Positions 17,514 to 25,518 of a DNA stretch of 48,209 nt are shown one piece after another (within the stretch, counting starts at the first letter, position 1; every line of letters begins with the position of its first letter). The notes beneath the pieces are model-generated. The model did not search any database, was not told the origin of the DNA, and saw only the letters and a list, made by a program, of their open reading frames with translations. This stretch comes from Balneolaceae bacterium UBA2956 (GTDB lineage: Bacteria; Bacteroidota; Rhodothermia; Balneolales; Balneolaceae): positions 1 through 48,209 of the forward strand of contig DEBM01000036.1 in the NCBI GenBank assembly GCA_002348545.1, read 5' to 3'. Position numbers and translations under genes: made by a program.

Positions 17514-18515
17514 CTAAAATAGATATTGTAATCCGACCGAGTGTACTGTGCCAAAACCAGTCTCAAAAGGAATAATTGCATAGTTGAATCGAATATCTGA
17601 GAGTATATAGCCTACCCCAAATGAATGGGGTCGCGCGGTATTACCTGTGCGAAACCCCGTGATGAGTTGTAAGGTTTCTGCTACTAGTACTTCAACACCT
17701 ACTCTCGAATAAGCTTCGGTATTTATGAAGGTATTTTGTGATAAATTGGATTCATTATTAAGTGGATAGACGTAGTCCAAATGGGTTCTCACAAACACTG
17801 GAAGCTCCGGATTTTTACTTCCATTCCATTCTAATAAACCAATGGATAATCCGCTAATCCAAGCCTTTGGTAGAGGAGTTTCCTCCACGTCTAAACGTTG
17901 CATTTCACCTAAACTACGTACAGCAGTACCAATATGAATGCGATCTTTGGCGAAAGAACGTGATAAACCTACATTGAATGCGTAGCCATTAGAGCGATAG
18001 GGATATATTTCTTCGCTTAGGTAATGCACACTAGCGCCTACATTAAACCATCTAAACGACTGTGCATAGGCGGTAGAAATACTAAGGTATTGAACGGAAA
18101 ATAGCCCATTAGACGGACCTGGCTCATCTCTTTGCTCTAAATCTTGTAGTCCAGAGCTGTAAAAACTTATGGAAAAGGCTCGTTGCTCTAGTTTTTTATG
18201 ATAAGAGCCAAAGATATTTTTTGTATCAGCAATCCAATTGGTGTACCCAATCTCAACCGAAGACCGCTTCGAGTTTACCAATAGTGAGGGATTGGCAAAA
18301 GAATTTCCTCCACCTTGGCCCCAAGCGCTTCCTGCCCCAGAGAGAGAAAGGGCAAAAGGATTTGGGGCAATGTCGAGTAAGGCAATACCTGAGCGCTGGG
18401 CATCTGCACTGGTAAAGCCCACGCTAAGTATGAATAAACAAACCAAAAATCGATGAGTTCGGCTAACCAGATGTAAGCAGCCGTGTATACGTTGTAAATA
18501 GATGGCTTTAATCAT
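17514..18515 (-). CDS. PorV/PorQ-like outer-membrane beta-barrel protein
   Basis: From ATG 18515 the protein is 333 aa. It has a basic N-terminus and a signal peptide (LVCLFILSVGFTSADAQ). The mature protein opens with ALLDIAPNPFALSLSGAGSA and NSFANPSLL, resembling the start of PorV/UPF0164-type barrels. Alternating strands follow, and it ends in an aromatic strand (SVGLQYLF), as expected for BAM-inserted barrels. A longer frame starting at 18593 would overlap the upstream gene and delay the signal peptide, so I reject it. PorV carries type IX cargo to its attachment complex in other Bacteroidota; here that is inferred only. Confidence 0.7.
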   Translation of the reverse strand: MIKAIYLQRIHGCLHLVSRTHRFLVCLFILSVGFTSADAQRSGIALLDIAPNPFALSLSGAGSAWGQGGGNSFANPSLLVNSKRSSVEIGYTNWIADTKNIFGSYHKKLEQRAFSISFYSSGLQDLEQRDEPGPSNGLFSVQYLSISTAYAQSFRWFNVGASVHYLSEEIYPYRSNGYAFNVGLSRSFAKDRIHIGTAVRSLGEMQRLDVEETPLPKAWISGLSIGLLEWNGSKNPELPVFVRTHLDYVYPLNNESNLSQNTFINTEAYSRVGVEVLVAETLQLITGFRTGNTARPHSFGVGYILSDIRFNYAIIPFETGFGTVHSVGLQYLF

Positions 18516-18525
18516 AGTTAGAATA

Positions 18526-19599
18526 TCATAAAATATATCGAAGGGTAAAAACATGCATGGATTGAAGGGTATGACGGTTAGTTGAAAAACCATAATCCAC
18601 CTTCAAAGCGGGTTGAAATGGCAGGGCAAGGCTAAATCCCGCACTCAATTTATTTGCATTTTGCTCCGCTAAATATCGATTCCAGCCCATATGTAAACGA
18701 AATAGTGGGTGTAGTGATCGAGAGGCGGCTAAGCGTAGAAAACTAGCTCGTGTAAAGCGCGTTTCTAACTCTTCAATGTATGAAACAGGTGTACCATCTG
18801 ATATAAAGAGTTCCCTTGTGGTAACCTCTGTGCTAAATCGCTTTATTTCAAACTCAGCGAATATCTGCGTACCTATCACAAGAGTAGCTAAACTTGTTTT
18901 GAGCCTTAGGGGCATTGCTTCGATTCGGTTTCTTGATTGTGGTTGATTGTATAACTCACCTGAGTTCCATGTGTGCTCAGCTAAAAGATCTTGCATTACA
19001 AATGCCCAATGGGTATTAGGGTTAAGTTTTATCTGTATGCCAAGATCCATCCCCACGCTTGTAGATGGTTTCATATCACTGTGATAATCGGCTCTATCTA
19101 TCTTAAAACCAATTCCTGCTTGGATATTTTCACTGAGCCGAATGCCGAAAGCTGATTGAAGTTGAATTTCTGAGGTAGATACCATACCTAAGGGATAACC
19201 ACTTAAACTTCGGGTATCGATGTCTTGAACTCCAGCCCGAATTAACCCAATAAATAAACCGGCTTTGGGTGGTAGAGTAACACGTGCGCCAACACTCTGA
19301 TAATGCCGGTCTAAACCTAATTGAAAAACACTAAGATTTAGATGGGTTTGAGTGGTATAGTTTGCTGCTAGGGCAGGATTATAATAAGGTTGTACTTCCA
19401 GTGAGGTACTATCTACCCGTTCTTCTCGGCTAAACCCAGCACTCACCGCATCACCAAGAGCTACACTCTGCGCATCAAACCCTAATTGTAGCGTAGATCC
19501 AGCATATCCACCAAATTGAGCGTTGATTAGAGCGTAGGGCATCCCGCCAACCGATAAGGCTGTGATCAAAGTAAGGACTATACGAGATAAAATAGGCAT
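18526..19599 (-). CDS. PorV/PorQ-like outer-membrane beta-barrel protein (paralogue of next gene)
   Basis: A 357-aa exported barrel. The signal peptide is IVLTLITALSVGGMPYALINAQ. The mature start, FGGYAGSTLQLGFDAQSVALGDAVSAG, and the later YYNPALAANY show the small-residue-rich strand plus NP-A pattern of the PorV family. Many amphipathic strands follow, ending with HVFTLRYIL. It overlaps the upstream beta-propeller gene by one base and lies 10 bases before the second barrel gene, which has the same layout (x-Q start, NP motif, final aromatic strand). The two may be distant tandem paralogues. Confidence 0.68.
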   Translation of the reverse strand: MPILSRIVLTLITALSVGGMPYALINAQFGGYAGSTLQLGFDAQSVALGDAVSAGFSREERVDSTSLEVQPYYNPALAANYTTQTHLNLSVFQLGLDRHYQSVGARVTLPPKAGLFIGLIRAGVQDIDTRSLSGYPLGMVSTSEIQLQSAFGIRLSENIQAGIGFKIDRADYHSDMKPSTSVGMDLGIQIKLNPNTHWAFVMQDLLAEHTWNSGELYNQPQSRNRIEAMPLRLKTSLATLVIGTQIFAEFEIKRFSTEVTTRELFISDGTPVSYIEELETRFTRASFLRLAASRSLHPLFRLHMGWNRYLAEQNANKLSAGFSLALPFQPALKVDYGFSTNRHTLQSMHVFTLRYIL

Positions 19600-21203
19600 T
19601 AATCGATAACTAATATTTTTCCATTGAATTTTGATTCGCCTTGAGTTATTTCATAGAAATAAACCCCATTACTTACTTTTGAACCCATATCATTAAAGCC
19701 TGTCCAGATAATCTCATATATTCCAGGGACAACTTGCTGCTGCTGTTCGTGGACTAAATTCATGCCAAAATCAACAATCCGTAAGGTTGCCGCACTGGTA
19801 GATCTACTCTCAAATCGTATTCTAACTTCCCCGTGTAGATTGGGTGAAAACGGATTAGGATAGGCATAGGTTGACACAGTTTCAGCTTCCGGGTTAAATT
19901 GGTTGCCTCCATCTAAGGGGAAATTTACCCGTTCGATATTCCAGCCGTTATCTGGATCACTGGTCCATAATAATCCATCTGAAGTTCCAATGAATAAATA
20001 GTCCATGGTACTGCTAATACTTTGATATGAGGTCTTGGGCTTCAAACGATTATTTATTGACATAGGTACAGAAATCATTTCCCAGCTTGTTCCCTCATCT
20101 TTGGATCGGAATAAACCATATTCACCCGCAGCCCACACATCACCCTGGAAGAAACCAATAGAGAGTATTTTTTGACCTTGTAGGCGTTGTTCAAAACTTG
20201 AACCGCCATCGTCTGTAAAGGCTATACCATATTGATCTAATCCCTGTAGATTAGACGTACTATTTTCCGCAATCCAGTTGGTAAGCCAAATACGATCTCT
20301 ATTTGGATCCTCTGCGATTTCTATAACCCATCGTGCCAACAGACCATTAGGATCATAATTAAAACCCACATTATCCCACTGGATTGAGTCAATAGGTGCG
20401 TATAGTGCATTATCAGATACATTGATACCACCAGCGCTTCCATACCAAACACGATTATTGCGATCAATATGTACTGCAAATCCCTTAAGGTTGTCATCAC
20501 TAACAGCCGTATATAATTCTTCATATTGGGAACAAGTACCTGCTGACCCACCTGCGCAATTACGCCAGACATAGCGACTCCCGTCTGCCCGCATGGATGT
20601 AACTCCAAAGGGAGGGAGTGCAATTCGTTCCCATTGGCTTCCTAGATTTGTGCTACGAAGTAATCCAGAGGCCCAATTTGCTGAAAATATCACTGTGTCT
20701 TTAATTGCTACACTGTATGGAGGGGATTGTTCTGGAACAATAATTCGTGCTCGATCATACTCAATACCCCCATAAATAAAGGTGGTATCTTTATCTATGT
20801 AACGGTCTAAAGGAAAGGGTGAAAAAGACCAGCTTTGTCCATTATTTGAACTGATATAATACCCATATCCAGCAGGAACCGTACCAACCGGAGTCGATGA
20901 ACTAAATCCTAATCCTGCGACAATAGTGTTACCTTGAGTAGCGATGGAGAATACGCGACCTTTACCACTAGTTAAACTGTCTACACCATCAGGGATAGCC
21001 CAGGTTGCGTCGGGACGATCAATGGGAGCATAATTTAAAAGAGGGGAGACCCAAATAAATCCATTACTTGTTTCAACGGATGAAATACCATTCTGCCGAA
21101 ATCTTTCAAAATCAGAAGTCATTGGTCCTAACCATTGAGATTGAACTCCGTTTGGAAACGATAGTATCACTATTAATACCGAAATATATAGGTATTTAGG
21201 CAT
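19599..21203 (-). CDS. Exported beta-propeller (BNR/sortilin-like) protein with type IX-like C-terminal tail
   Basis: A 534-aa protein with an N-terminal signal peptide (YISVLIVILSFPNGVQSQ). Repeats of the BNR/Asp-box kind are visible: SSNNGQSWSF, RSTNLGSQWE, TDDGGSSFEQ and RSKDEGTSWEM, so residues ~40-430 probably form a beta-propeller. The end has YAYPNPFSPN (about 447-456) and a FlgD-Ig-like/T9SS type A pattern with VSNGVYFYEITQGESKFNGK, which in Bacteroidota directs secretion and surface anchoring. It overlaps the first barrel by one base. The ligand or enzyme activity, if any, is unknown. Confidence 0.75.
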   Translation of the reverse strand: MPKYLYISVLIVILSFPNGVQSQWLGPMTSDFERFRQNGISSVETSNGFIWVSPLLNYAPIDRPDATWAIPDGVDSLTSGKGRVFSIATQGNTIVAGLGFSSSTPVGTVPAGYGYYISSNNGQSWSFSPFPLDRYIDKDTTFIYGGIEYDRARIIVPEQSPPYSVAIKDTVIFSANWASGLLRSTNLGSQWERIALPPFGVTSMRADGSRYVWRNCAGGSAGTCSQYEELYTAVSDDNLKGFAVHIDRNNRVWYGSAGGINVSDNALYAPIDSIQWDNVGFNYDPNGLLARWVIEIAEDPNRDRIWLTNWIAENSTSNLQGLDQYGIAFTDDGGSSFEQRLQGQKILSIGFFQGDVWAAGEYGLFRSKDEGTSWEMISVPMSINNRLKPKTSYQSISSTMDYLFIGTSDGLLWTSDPDNGWNIERVNFPLDGGNQFNPEAETVSTYAYPNPFSPNLHGEVRIRFESRSTSAATLRIVDFGMNLVHEQQQQVVPGIYEIIWTGFNDMGSKVSNGVYFYEITQGESKFNGKILVID

Positions 21204-21204
21204 A

Positions 21205-22014
21205 CTACGGGTTAATGATATTAAAAGTAGATTTCAGGGTATCACTAAATAGTCCCGCTTTATCCTTTGCATAGTAAAGTACGGTTCTGTTTTGTGGTGT
21301 GTTTGAATTGTTAACAGAAAATGTGATGGTATATACCGAATCACCCGCTACCTCGTCCAAACCTGTTCCTGAATCGGTTAGAACATTCGGTGTAGGAGTG
21401 AGTATGCTGCCATCTTCATTTTCAAAGGCGATGAAAACTCTATCGAGTGTTTCTTGTCCATCTGGGTCGGTCACCTTAGCTTGGAATGGAATATTCAGCG
21501 TAGTAGAACCTGTAGGAATTTCAACAGAATTAGGATTCTCCACCCAAATGATTTTGGGTGGAGAGCTAGCAATACCCTCTATTGACAATATGACTTGATG
21601 TTGTATCCTATATCCATATCTGTCCAATGCATATAATTCAAGGAGTAATTGCTCATATGAAGTCGTAGTTGTTTCCCAACTAAAATTGCCTTGAATTTCA
21701 ATGGGTAAGGTGTCAATTACAATTTTTTCCAAACTTTCCTGTAATAAAATCTCACTAGTTCTTGGATTTCTGACTATGTAACCAAGATGCTCTAAAAACT
21801 CAGAATTATGTAGTAGGGCAAAAAATGTATAGTGTAGCGTAGTATCCTTAAATCCATCTAAATCCACATCAAAACTAATATCTGTTGGCTCCACACGAAA
21901 ATGACTCAGATCAACATATGTATAGGATTGCATGGGTGTATCTGGTAGGTTATCGCAGTGGATGCCACCTAGAATGGCCAGAATAAATGTAGAAAAAAGA
22001 GCTTTATGGAACAT
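21205..22014 (-). CDS. Exported Ig-like-domain protein, possible lipoprotein
   Basis: A 269-aa protein, first gene of the eight-gene minus-strand unit. The N-terminus is a short signal (ALFSTFILAILGGIHC). A Cys at the end could be lipidated, but His at -1 makes the lipobox atypical. The C-terminal half (~160-269) resembles an Ig-like domain, with PPKIIWVENPNSVEIP, the acidic DSGTGLDEVAGDSVYTITF calcium/loop pattern and a final NRTVLYYAKDKAG strand. The function is unknown; position suggests a periplasmic or surface partner of the beta-propeller protein that starts two bases beyond its stop. Confidence 0.6.
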   Translation of the reverse strand: MFHKALFSTFILAILGGIHCDNLPDTPMQSYTYVDLSHFRVEPTDISFDVDLDGFKDTTLHYTFFALLHNSEFLEHLGYIVRNPRTSEILLQESLEKIVIDTLPIEIQGNFSWETTTTSYEQLLLELYALDRYGYRIQHQVILSIEGIASSPPKIIWVENPNSVEIPTGSTTLNIPFQAKVTDPDGQETLDRVFIAFENEDGSILTPTPNVLTDSGTGLDEVAGDSVYTITFSVNNSNTPQNRTVLYYAKDKAGLFSDTLKSTFNIINP

Positions 22015-22160
22015 CCAGTATGCTTTCCTATAGGTTAAGGGAGGCCTTTAGACCTGCCACTCCATTAGGCAAAATATAAGGCAAGTTTTACTATAAATGT
22101 ATAATATCGCTAATCTAATTTATGTTGAATAAATGAGCTTGATAAATTTATGCTAATGCA

Positions 22161-22191
22161 TTGCATTTAGACTACAACAAAGGTATATTTT
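22161..22191 (+). promoter_or_regulatory. Possible trp operon promoter (TTG-N20-TATATTTT)
   Basis: TTG at 22161-22163, a 20-base spacer and TATATTTT at 22184-22191 match 7 of 8 positions of the Bacteroidota -7 element TAnnTTTG with a correctly spaced -33 element. A start near 22198 would give a leader of ~165 bases carrying the hairpin at 22270. The consensus was defined in Bacteroides/Flavobacterium, so its use here is an assumption. Confidence 0.3.
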
Positions 22192-22269
22192 TTTAAATAG
22201 TCTTAACTCTTGACATGTTCAAGTCTCTAAAGATTGACAATCTTAATTGTTTGGCTGTTACTAGCGTTT

Positions 22270-22303
22270 ACCCATTTTTTTGCCAAAAAGTGGGTTTTTT
22301 TTT
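22270..22303 (+). terminator. Terminator hairpin in the trp leader, candidate attenuator
   Basis: An 11-bp stem with one G-T wobble (22270-22280 with 22285-22295), a 4-base loop TGCC, and a run of nine T (22295-22303). An outer CGTTT/AAACG pairing (22265-22269 with 22306-22310) could add to an alternative fold. No plus-strand gene lies upstream for it to terminate: the neighbour on the left is divergent. It lies 59 bases before the trpE ATG, so the simplest reading is premature termination of the trp transcript. Confidence 0.65.
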
Positions 22304-22361
22304 AAAAACGGATTGTTTTGGAGTTATCTAATTCACAAACACTTTTATCTAGATAAATAGA

Positions 22362-23840
22362 ATGGATGTTGAATCGTTTAAACAACTAGCCAAAACATTC
22401 TCGGCTATACCAGTATATCGACAGCTTTTAGCTGATACTTTAACGCCAGTTTCACTTTTTTTAAATATTCGTAAGGGGAGCAATTATCCTTTCCTTTTTG
22501 AATCTGTTGAAGGGGGCGATCAGTTGGCTCGATATTCTTTTTTGGGTTGTAATCCATATGAAGTTTTGCAGTTTGATGGTCAAAAAACAGAGTTGAGAGC
22601 GAAAGATGGTGAGCTAAGGGTTTTTGATTCCTACTTTGATGCCTTAAAAGTTTCTACGACTAAATATACTGAACCTAACATTCTTGGTTTACCTCGTTTA
22701 ACCGGAGGAGCTGTAGGCTTCTCATCCTATGACACCTTTAGAGAGGTTGAGTATCTTCCAAATGCTCCAAATGATGATCTTGGTTTACCCGAAGCTGTTT
22801 GGGGCTTTTACGATGAAATTTATGCATTTGATCATGTCAAACATCAAGTAATCCTTATTCATACTGTACGAATTGAAAGAAGTACAGACGATGAGCTTGA
22901 ATTACAAAAAATGTATGCAGAGGCCCAGTCATCCCTAGATCAAATGGAAGCAAAAGTAAATCGTGGAGTGAACAAATCACCCGATTTTTATATAAATCCA
23001 GATCACCTTCGTAGTAATATGGACCAGGCTTATTTTACTGAGATGGTTCAAAAAGCCAAAAATCATATTTACGAAGGAGACATATTTCAAGTAGTATTAT
23101 CCCAACGGTTTGAAACGGATATGTCAGGTGATACCTTTATGCTCTATCGTGCATTGCGCATGGTTAATCCTTCACCCTATTTATTTTACTTAGATTTTGA
23201 TCACTTTACGTTAGTTGGCAGTTCTCCTGAGGTGCTGGTAAGTGTACAAGATCAAAGGGTTCGAGTTTTACCTATCGCAGGAACAAGAAAAAGAGGTGCA
23301 AGCCTGCAAGAAGATTTGCAATTAGAAGCAGACTTAAAGAAAGACCCAAAAGAAATAGCCGAACATATTATGTTGGTTGACCTAGGACGCAATGATGTGT
23401 CTAGAGTCTGTGAAGCTGGTTCGGTTCGTTTAGATAGAAATCAAGTGATAGAACGATATTCTCATGTTATGCATATTGTGAGTGATGTATCAGGTCAATT
23501 AGCTAAAGAGAAAACGACTGTTGACGCTCTCATGCAATGCTTTCCAGCAGGGACCGTAAGTGGGGCTCCAAAAATTCGTGCCATGGAAATTATCGATGAA
23601 ATGGAGCCCACAAAACGGGGAATTTATGCAGGAGCTGTCGGATATTTTGATTATTCAGGCAATATGGATACTTGTATAGCTATTAGAACTATGGTTGTAA
23701 CCGGTAATAAGGTGTATATTCAAGCCGGTGCAGGCATAGTAGCAGATAGTGTAGCTGAAAGTGAATTTGAGGAGACAGTTAATAAAGCAGGCGCCTTAGT
23801 AAAAGCCTTAAGTACCGCCTTAGATATACGAGATAACTAA
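22362..23840 (+). CDS. trpE: Anthranilate synthase component I
   Basis: Converts chorismate to anthranilate with ammonia from TrpG, the first committed step to tryptophan. It is 492 aa. The N-terminal feedback region shows LFESVEGGDQLARYSF, close to the LES/S tryptophan-binding element. The catalytic half has LPIAGTRKRG, VDLGRNDVSRVCE, FPAGTVSGAPKIRAMEII and RGIYAGAVGYFDYSG, all chorismate-binding family signatures. The start has no Shine-Dalgarno sequence. First gene of the trp operon, preceded by the candidate attenuator. Confidence 0.97.
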   Translation: MDVESFKQLAKTFSAIPVYRQLLADTLTPVSLFLNIRKGSNYPFLFESVEGGDQLARYSFLGCNPYEVLQFDGQKTELRAKDGELRVFDSYFDALKVSTTKYTEPNILGLPRLTGGAVGFSSYDTFREVEYLPNAPNDDLGLPEAVWGFYDEIYAFDHVKHQVILIHTVRIERSTDDELELQKMYAEAQSSLDQMEAKVNRGVNKSPDFYINPDHLRSNMDQAYFTEMVQKAKNHIYEGDIFQVVLSQRFETDMSGDTFMLYRALRMVNPSPYLFYLDFDHFTLVGSSPEVLVSVQDQRVRVLPIAGTRKRGASLQEDLQLEADLKKDPKEIAEHIMLVDLGRNDVSRVCEAGSVRLDRNQVIERYSHVMHIVSDVSGQLAKEKTTVDALMQCFPAGTVSGAPKIRAMEIIDEMEPTKRGIYAGAVGYFDYSGNMDTCIAIRTMVVTGNKVYIQAGAGIVADSVAESEFEETVNKAGALVKALSTALDIRDN

Positions 23841-23846
23841 CATATC

Positions 23847-24842
23847 ATGCAACAAAAACCGACTAATCCGATTATACTGTCAGGTATACAGCCCTCTGGT
23901 AAATTACATATAGGGAATTACTTTGGGGCCATTAGGCAGCATATTGAAATGCAGGATAAAGGTAGAGCCTTTTATTTTATTGCAAATTACCATTCGCTAA
24001 CCTCACTTAAAGATGGAGAAGCCTTACGGCAATTTACTTACGAGGTGGCATTAGACTATCTGGCATTAGGGCTTGATCCTGATAAAGCCACTTTCTTCGC
24101 TCAGTCAGATGTGCCTCAGGTAACTGAATTAGCATGGATTTTATCCACCTTAACACCAGTAAGCTTAATGGAAAAAGGAGTTTCTTATAAAGAAAAAATT
24201 GCAACGGGACTAAGTCCAAACATAGGATTATTTACTTATCCAATTCTTCAAGCAGCTGATATATTAATTTATCATTCAGATATTGTACCTGTAGGGGAGG
24301 ATCAAAAACAAAACATTGAGATTTGCCGTGATTTAGCAGGTAAGTTCAATAGAGCCTATAAAGGAGATTTCTTGGTTGAACCAGAAGAGTATATCGTGAA
24401 ATCGGTGGCAACCGTTCCTGGCACCGATGGTCAGAAAATGAGTAAGAGTTACGATAATACCCTAACCATATTTGACCATCCAAAGGCTCTAAAAAAGAAG
24501 ATAATGAGCATCCAAACGGATTCAACCCCTCTAGAAGAACCAAAAGATCCATTAAAGGATAACGTATTTGCCTTAATTTCACTTTTTACATCACAAGACC
24601 AGAAAGAAGAGATTGCTCAGAAATATCGAGCCGGTGGATACGGTTATGGACATGCGAAAAAAGAATTATTAACACTTATGTCCGATTACTTTGCACAGGC
24701 AACCGAACGCCGAAGGGAACTAAATCAACATCCAGAAAGGGTGTATGAAGTGCTTCAAGAGGGTGCAAAGAAAGCTCGCATTCAGGCTGAACGTGTAATG
24801 CAACCTATACGAGAAGTTGTTGGATTACATGGAAGCTTTTGA
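23847..24842 (+). CDS. trpS: Tryptophanyl-tRNA synthetase
   Basis: Class I aminoacyl-tRNA synthetase charging tRNA-Trp. It has 331 aa, the usual bacterial length. The HIGH-equivalent is HIGN at residues 21-24 (after GIQPSGKL), and KMSKS is at 197-201. VGEDQKQNIEICRDLA is the family's dimer/active-site segment. It starts 6 bases after trpE and ends 8 bases before trpG, so it is embedded between the two anthranilate synthase subunit genes and must share their transcript. Confidence 0.97.
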   Translation: MQQKPTNPIILSGIQPSGKLHIGNYFGAIRQHIEMQDKGRAFYFIANYHSLTSLKDGEALRQFTYEVALDYLALGLDPDKATFFAQSDVPQVTELAWILSTLTPVSLMEKGVSYKEKIATGLSPNIGLFTYPILQAADILIYHSDIVPVGEDQKQNIEICRDLAGKFNRAYKGDFLVEPEEYIVKSVATVPGTDGQKMSKSYDNTLTIFDHPKALKKKIMSIQTDSTPLEEPKDPLKDNVFALISLFTSQDQKEEIAQKYRAGGYGYGHAKKELLTLMSDYFAQATERRRELNQHPERVYEVLQEGAKKARIQAERVMQPIREVVGLHGSF

Positions 24843-24850
24843 GGTAGGCC

Positions 24851-25423
24851 ATGATACTAATTATAGATAATTACGATTCTTTCACCTACAATCTTGTTCA
24901 TTTAGTTGCCGAGCAAACAAACGATTATCGGGTCATAAGAAATGATGAGTGCAGCTTAAATGAAATAATTGATTTGCAACCAACCAAGATTTTAATATCA
25001 CCCGGCCCAGGAAAACCAGAAGACGCAGGTGTTACCAAGCAAGTTATTACTGAATTAGGAAAAAAAACACCAATATTAGGCGTTTGCCTGGGGCATCAAG
25101 CCATAGGTGAAGTATTCGGAGCAAAGGTAGTGCATGCTCCAAGTTTAATGCATGGCAAAACATCAATGGTTAAGCATTATGGAAGTCCCTTATTTAATTC
25201 TATTCCAGAAGAATTTGTCGCAACTCGATACCACTCTTTGGTACTTAGCCCTGAAAGCATACCAAACAGCTTGGAGGTTACTGCCTTGACGGAAGATCAT
25301 ACCGGTACCATTGTCATGGGAGTACGCCATAAAAGCTATCCAATTGAAGGAATACAATTTCATCCTGAAAGTATTCTGACTATTATGGGCCCTCAAATGG
25401 TTAAGAATTGGGTGATGCAATGA
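24851..25423 (+). CDS. trpG: Anthranilate synthase component II (glutamine amidotransferase)
   Basis: Supplies ammonia from glutamine to TrpE; such proteins often also serve 4-amino-4-deoxychorismate synthase. The length is 190 aa. The class I amidotransferase triad is visible: Cys79 in GVCLGHQ, His171 and Glu173 in GIQFHPES. DNYDSFTYNLV and ISPGPGKPEDAG complete the family pattern. The trpS stop overlaps a GAGG 6 bases before the ATG, one of the few Shine-Dalgarno-like sites in the window. A 95-base gap to trpD shows nothing recognisable. Confidence 0.95.
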   Translation: MILIIDNYDSFTYNLVHLVAEQTNDYRVIRNDECSLNEIIDLQPTKILISPGPGKPEDAGVTKQVITELGKKTPILGVCLGHQAIGEVFGAKVVHAPSLMHGKTSMVKHYGSPLFNSIPEEFVATRYHSLVLSPESIPNSLEVTALTEDHTGTIVMGVRHKSYPIEGIQFHPESILTIMGPQMVKNWVMQ

Positions 25424-25518
25424 AAAAAAACTTAGGGTTAATGTATCTCACCCAACATTCTATGAATCATTCTCAAAACCTTTATTAGAGCCTTAATACA
25501 ATTTTAGCGCGGACCAAT

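Larger units (their letters stand above)
22015..22361 (+). other. Divergent intergenic control region between surface cluster and trp operon
   Basis: A 347-base stretch without a credible gene. It must hold promoters for both the minus-strand eight-gene unit and the plus-strand trp operon. Seen: a Bacteroidota-style promoter candidate (22161-22191), two 15-bp inverted repeats (22209-22223, 22230-22244), and a terminator hairpin (22270-22303). A frame from ATG 22215 to TAA 22331 (38 codons) runs through the hairpin but has no Trp codon. Confidence 0.7.

Noticed and set aside
18516..18593. Longer N-terminus for the second PorV-like protein
   Set aside because: It overlaps the upstream barrel gene by 68 bases and would put 26 residues before a clear signal peptide that starts at ATG 18515.
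20321..20775. Alternative frames inside the beta-propeller gene
   Set aside because: Low-complexity shadows; the propeller frame is continuous with repeats and a C-terminal tail.
22215..22331. 38-codon frame as trp leader peptide
   Set aside because: It contains no Trp codon and runs through the terminator hairpin, so it does not fit ribosome-stalling attenuation.
22015..22361. T-box or TRAP-type leader
   Set aside because: No T-box sequence and no series of GAG/UAG triplets are visible.
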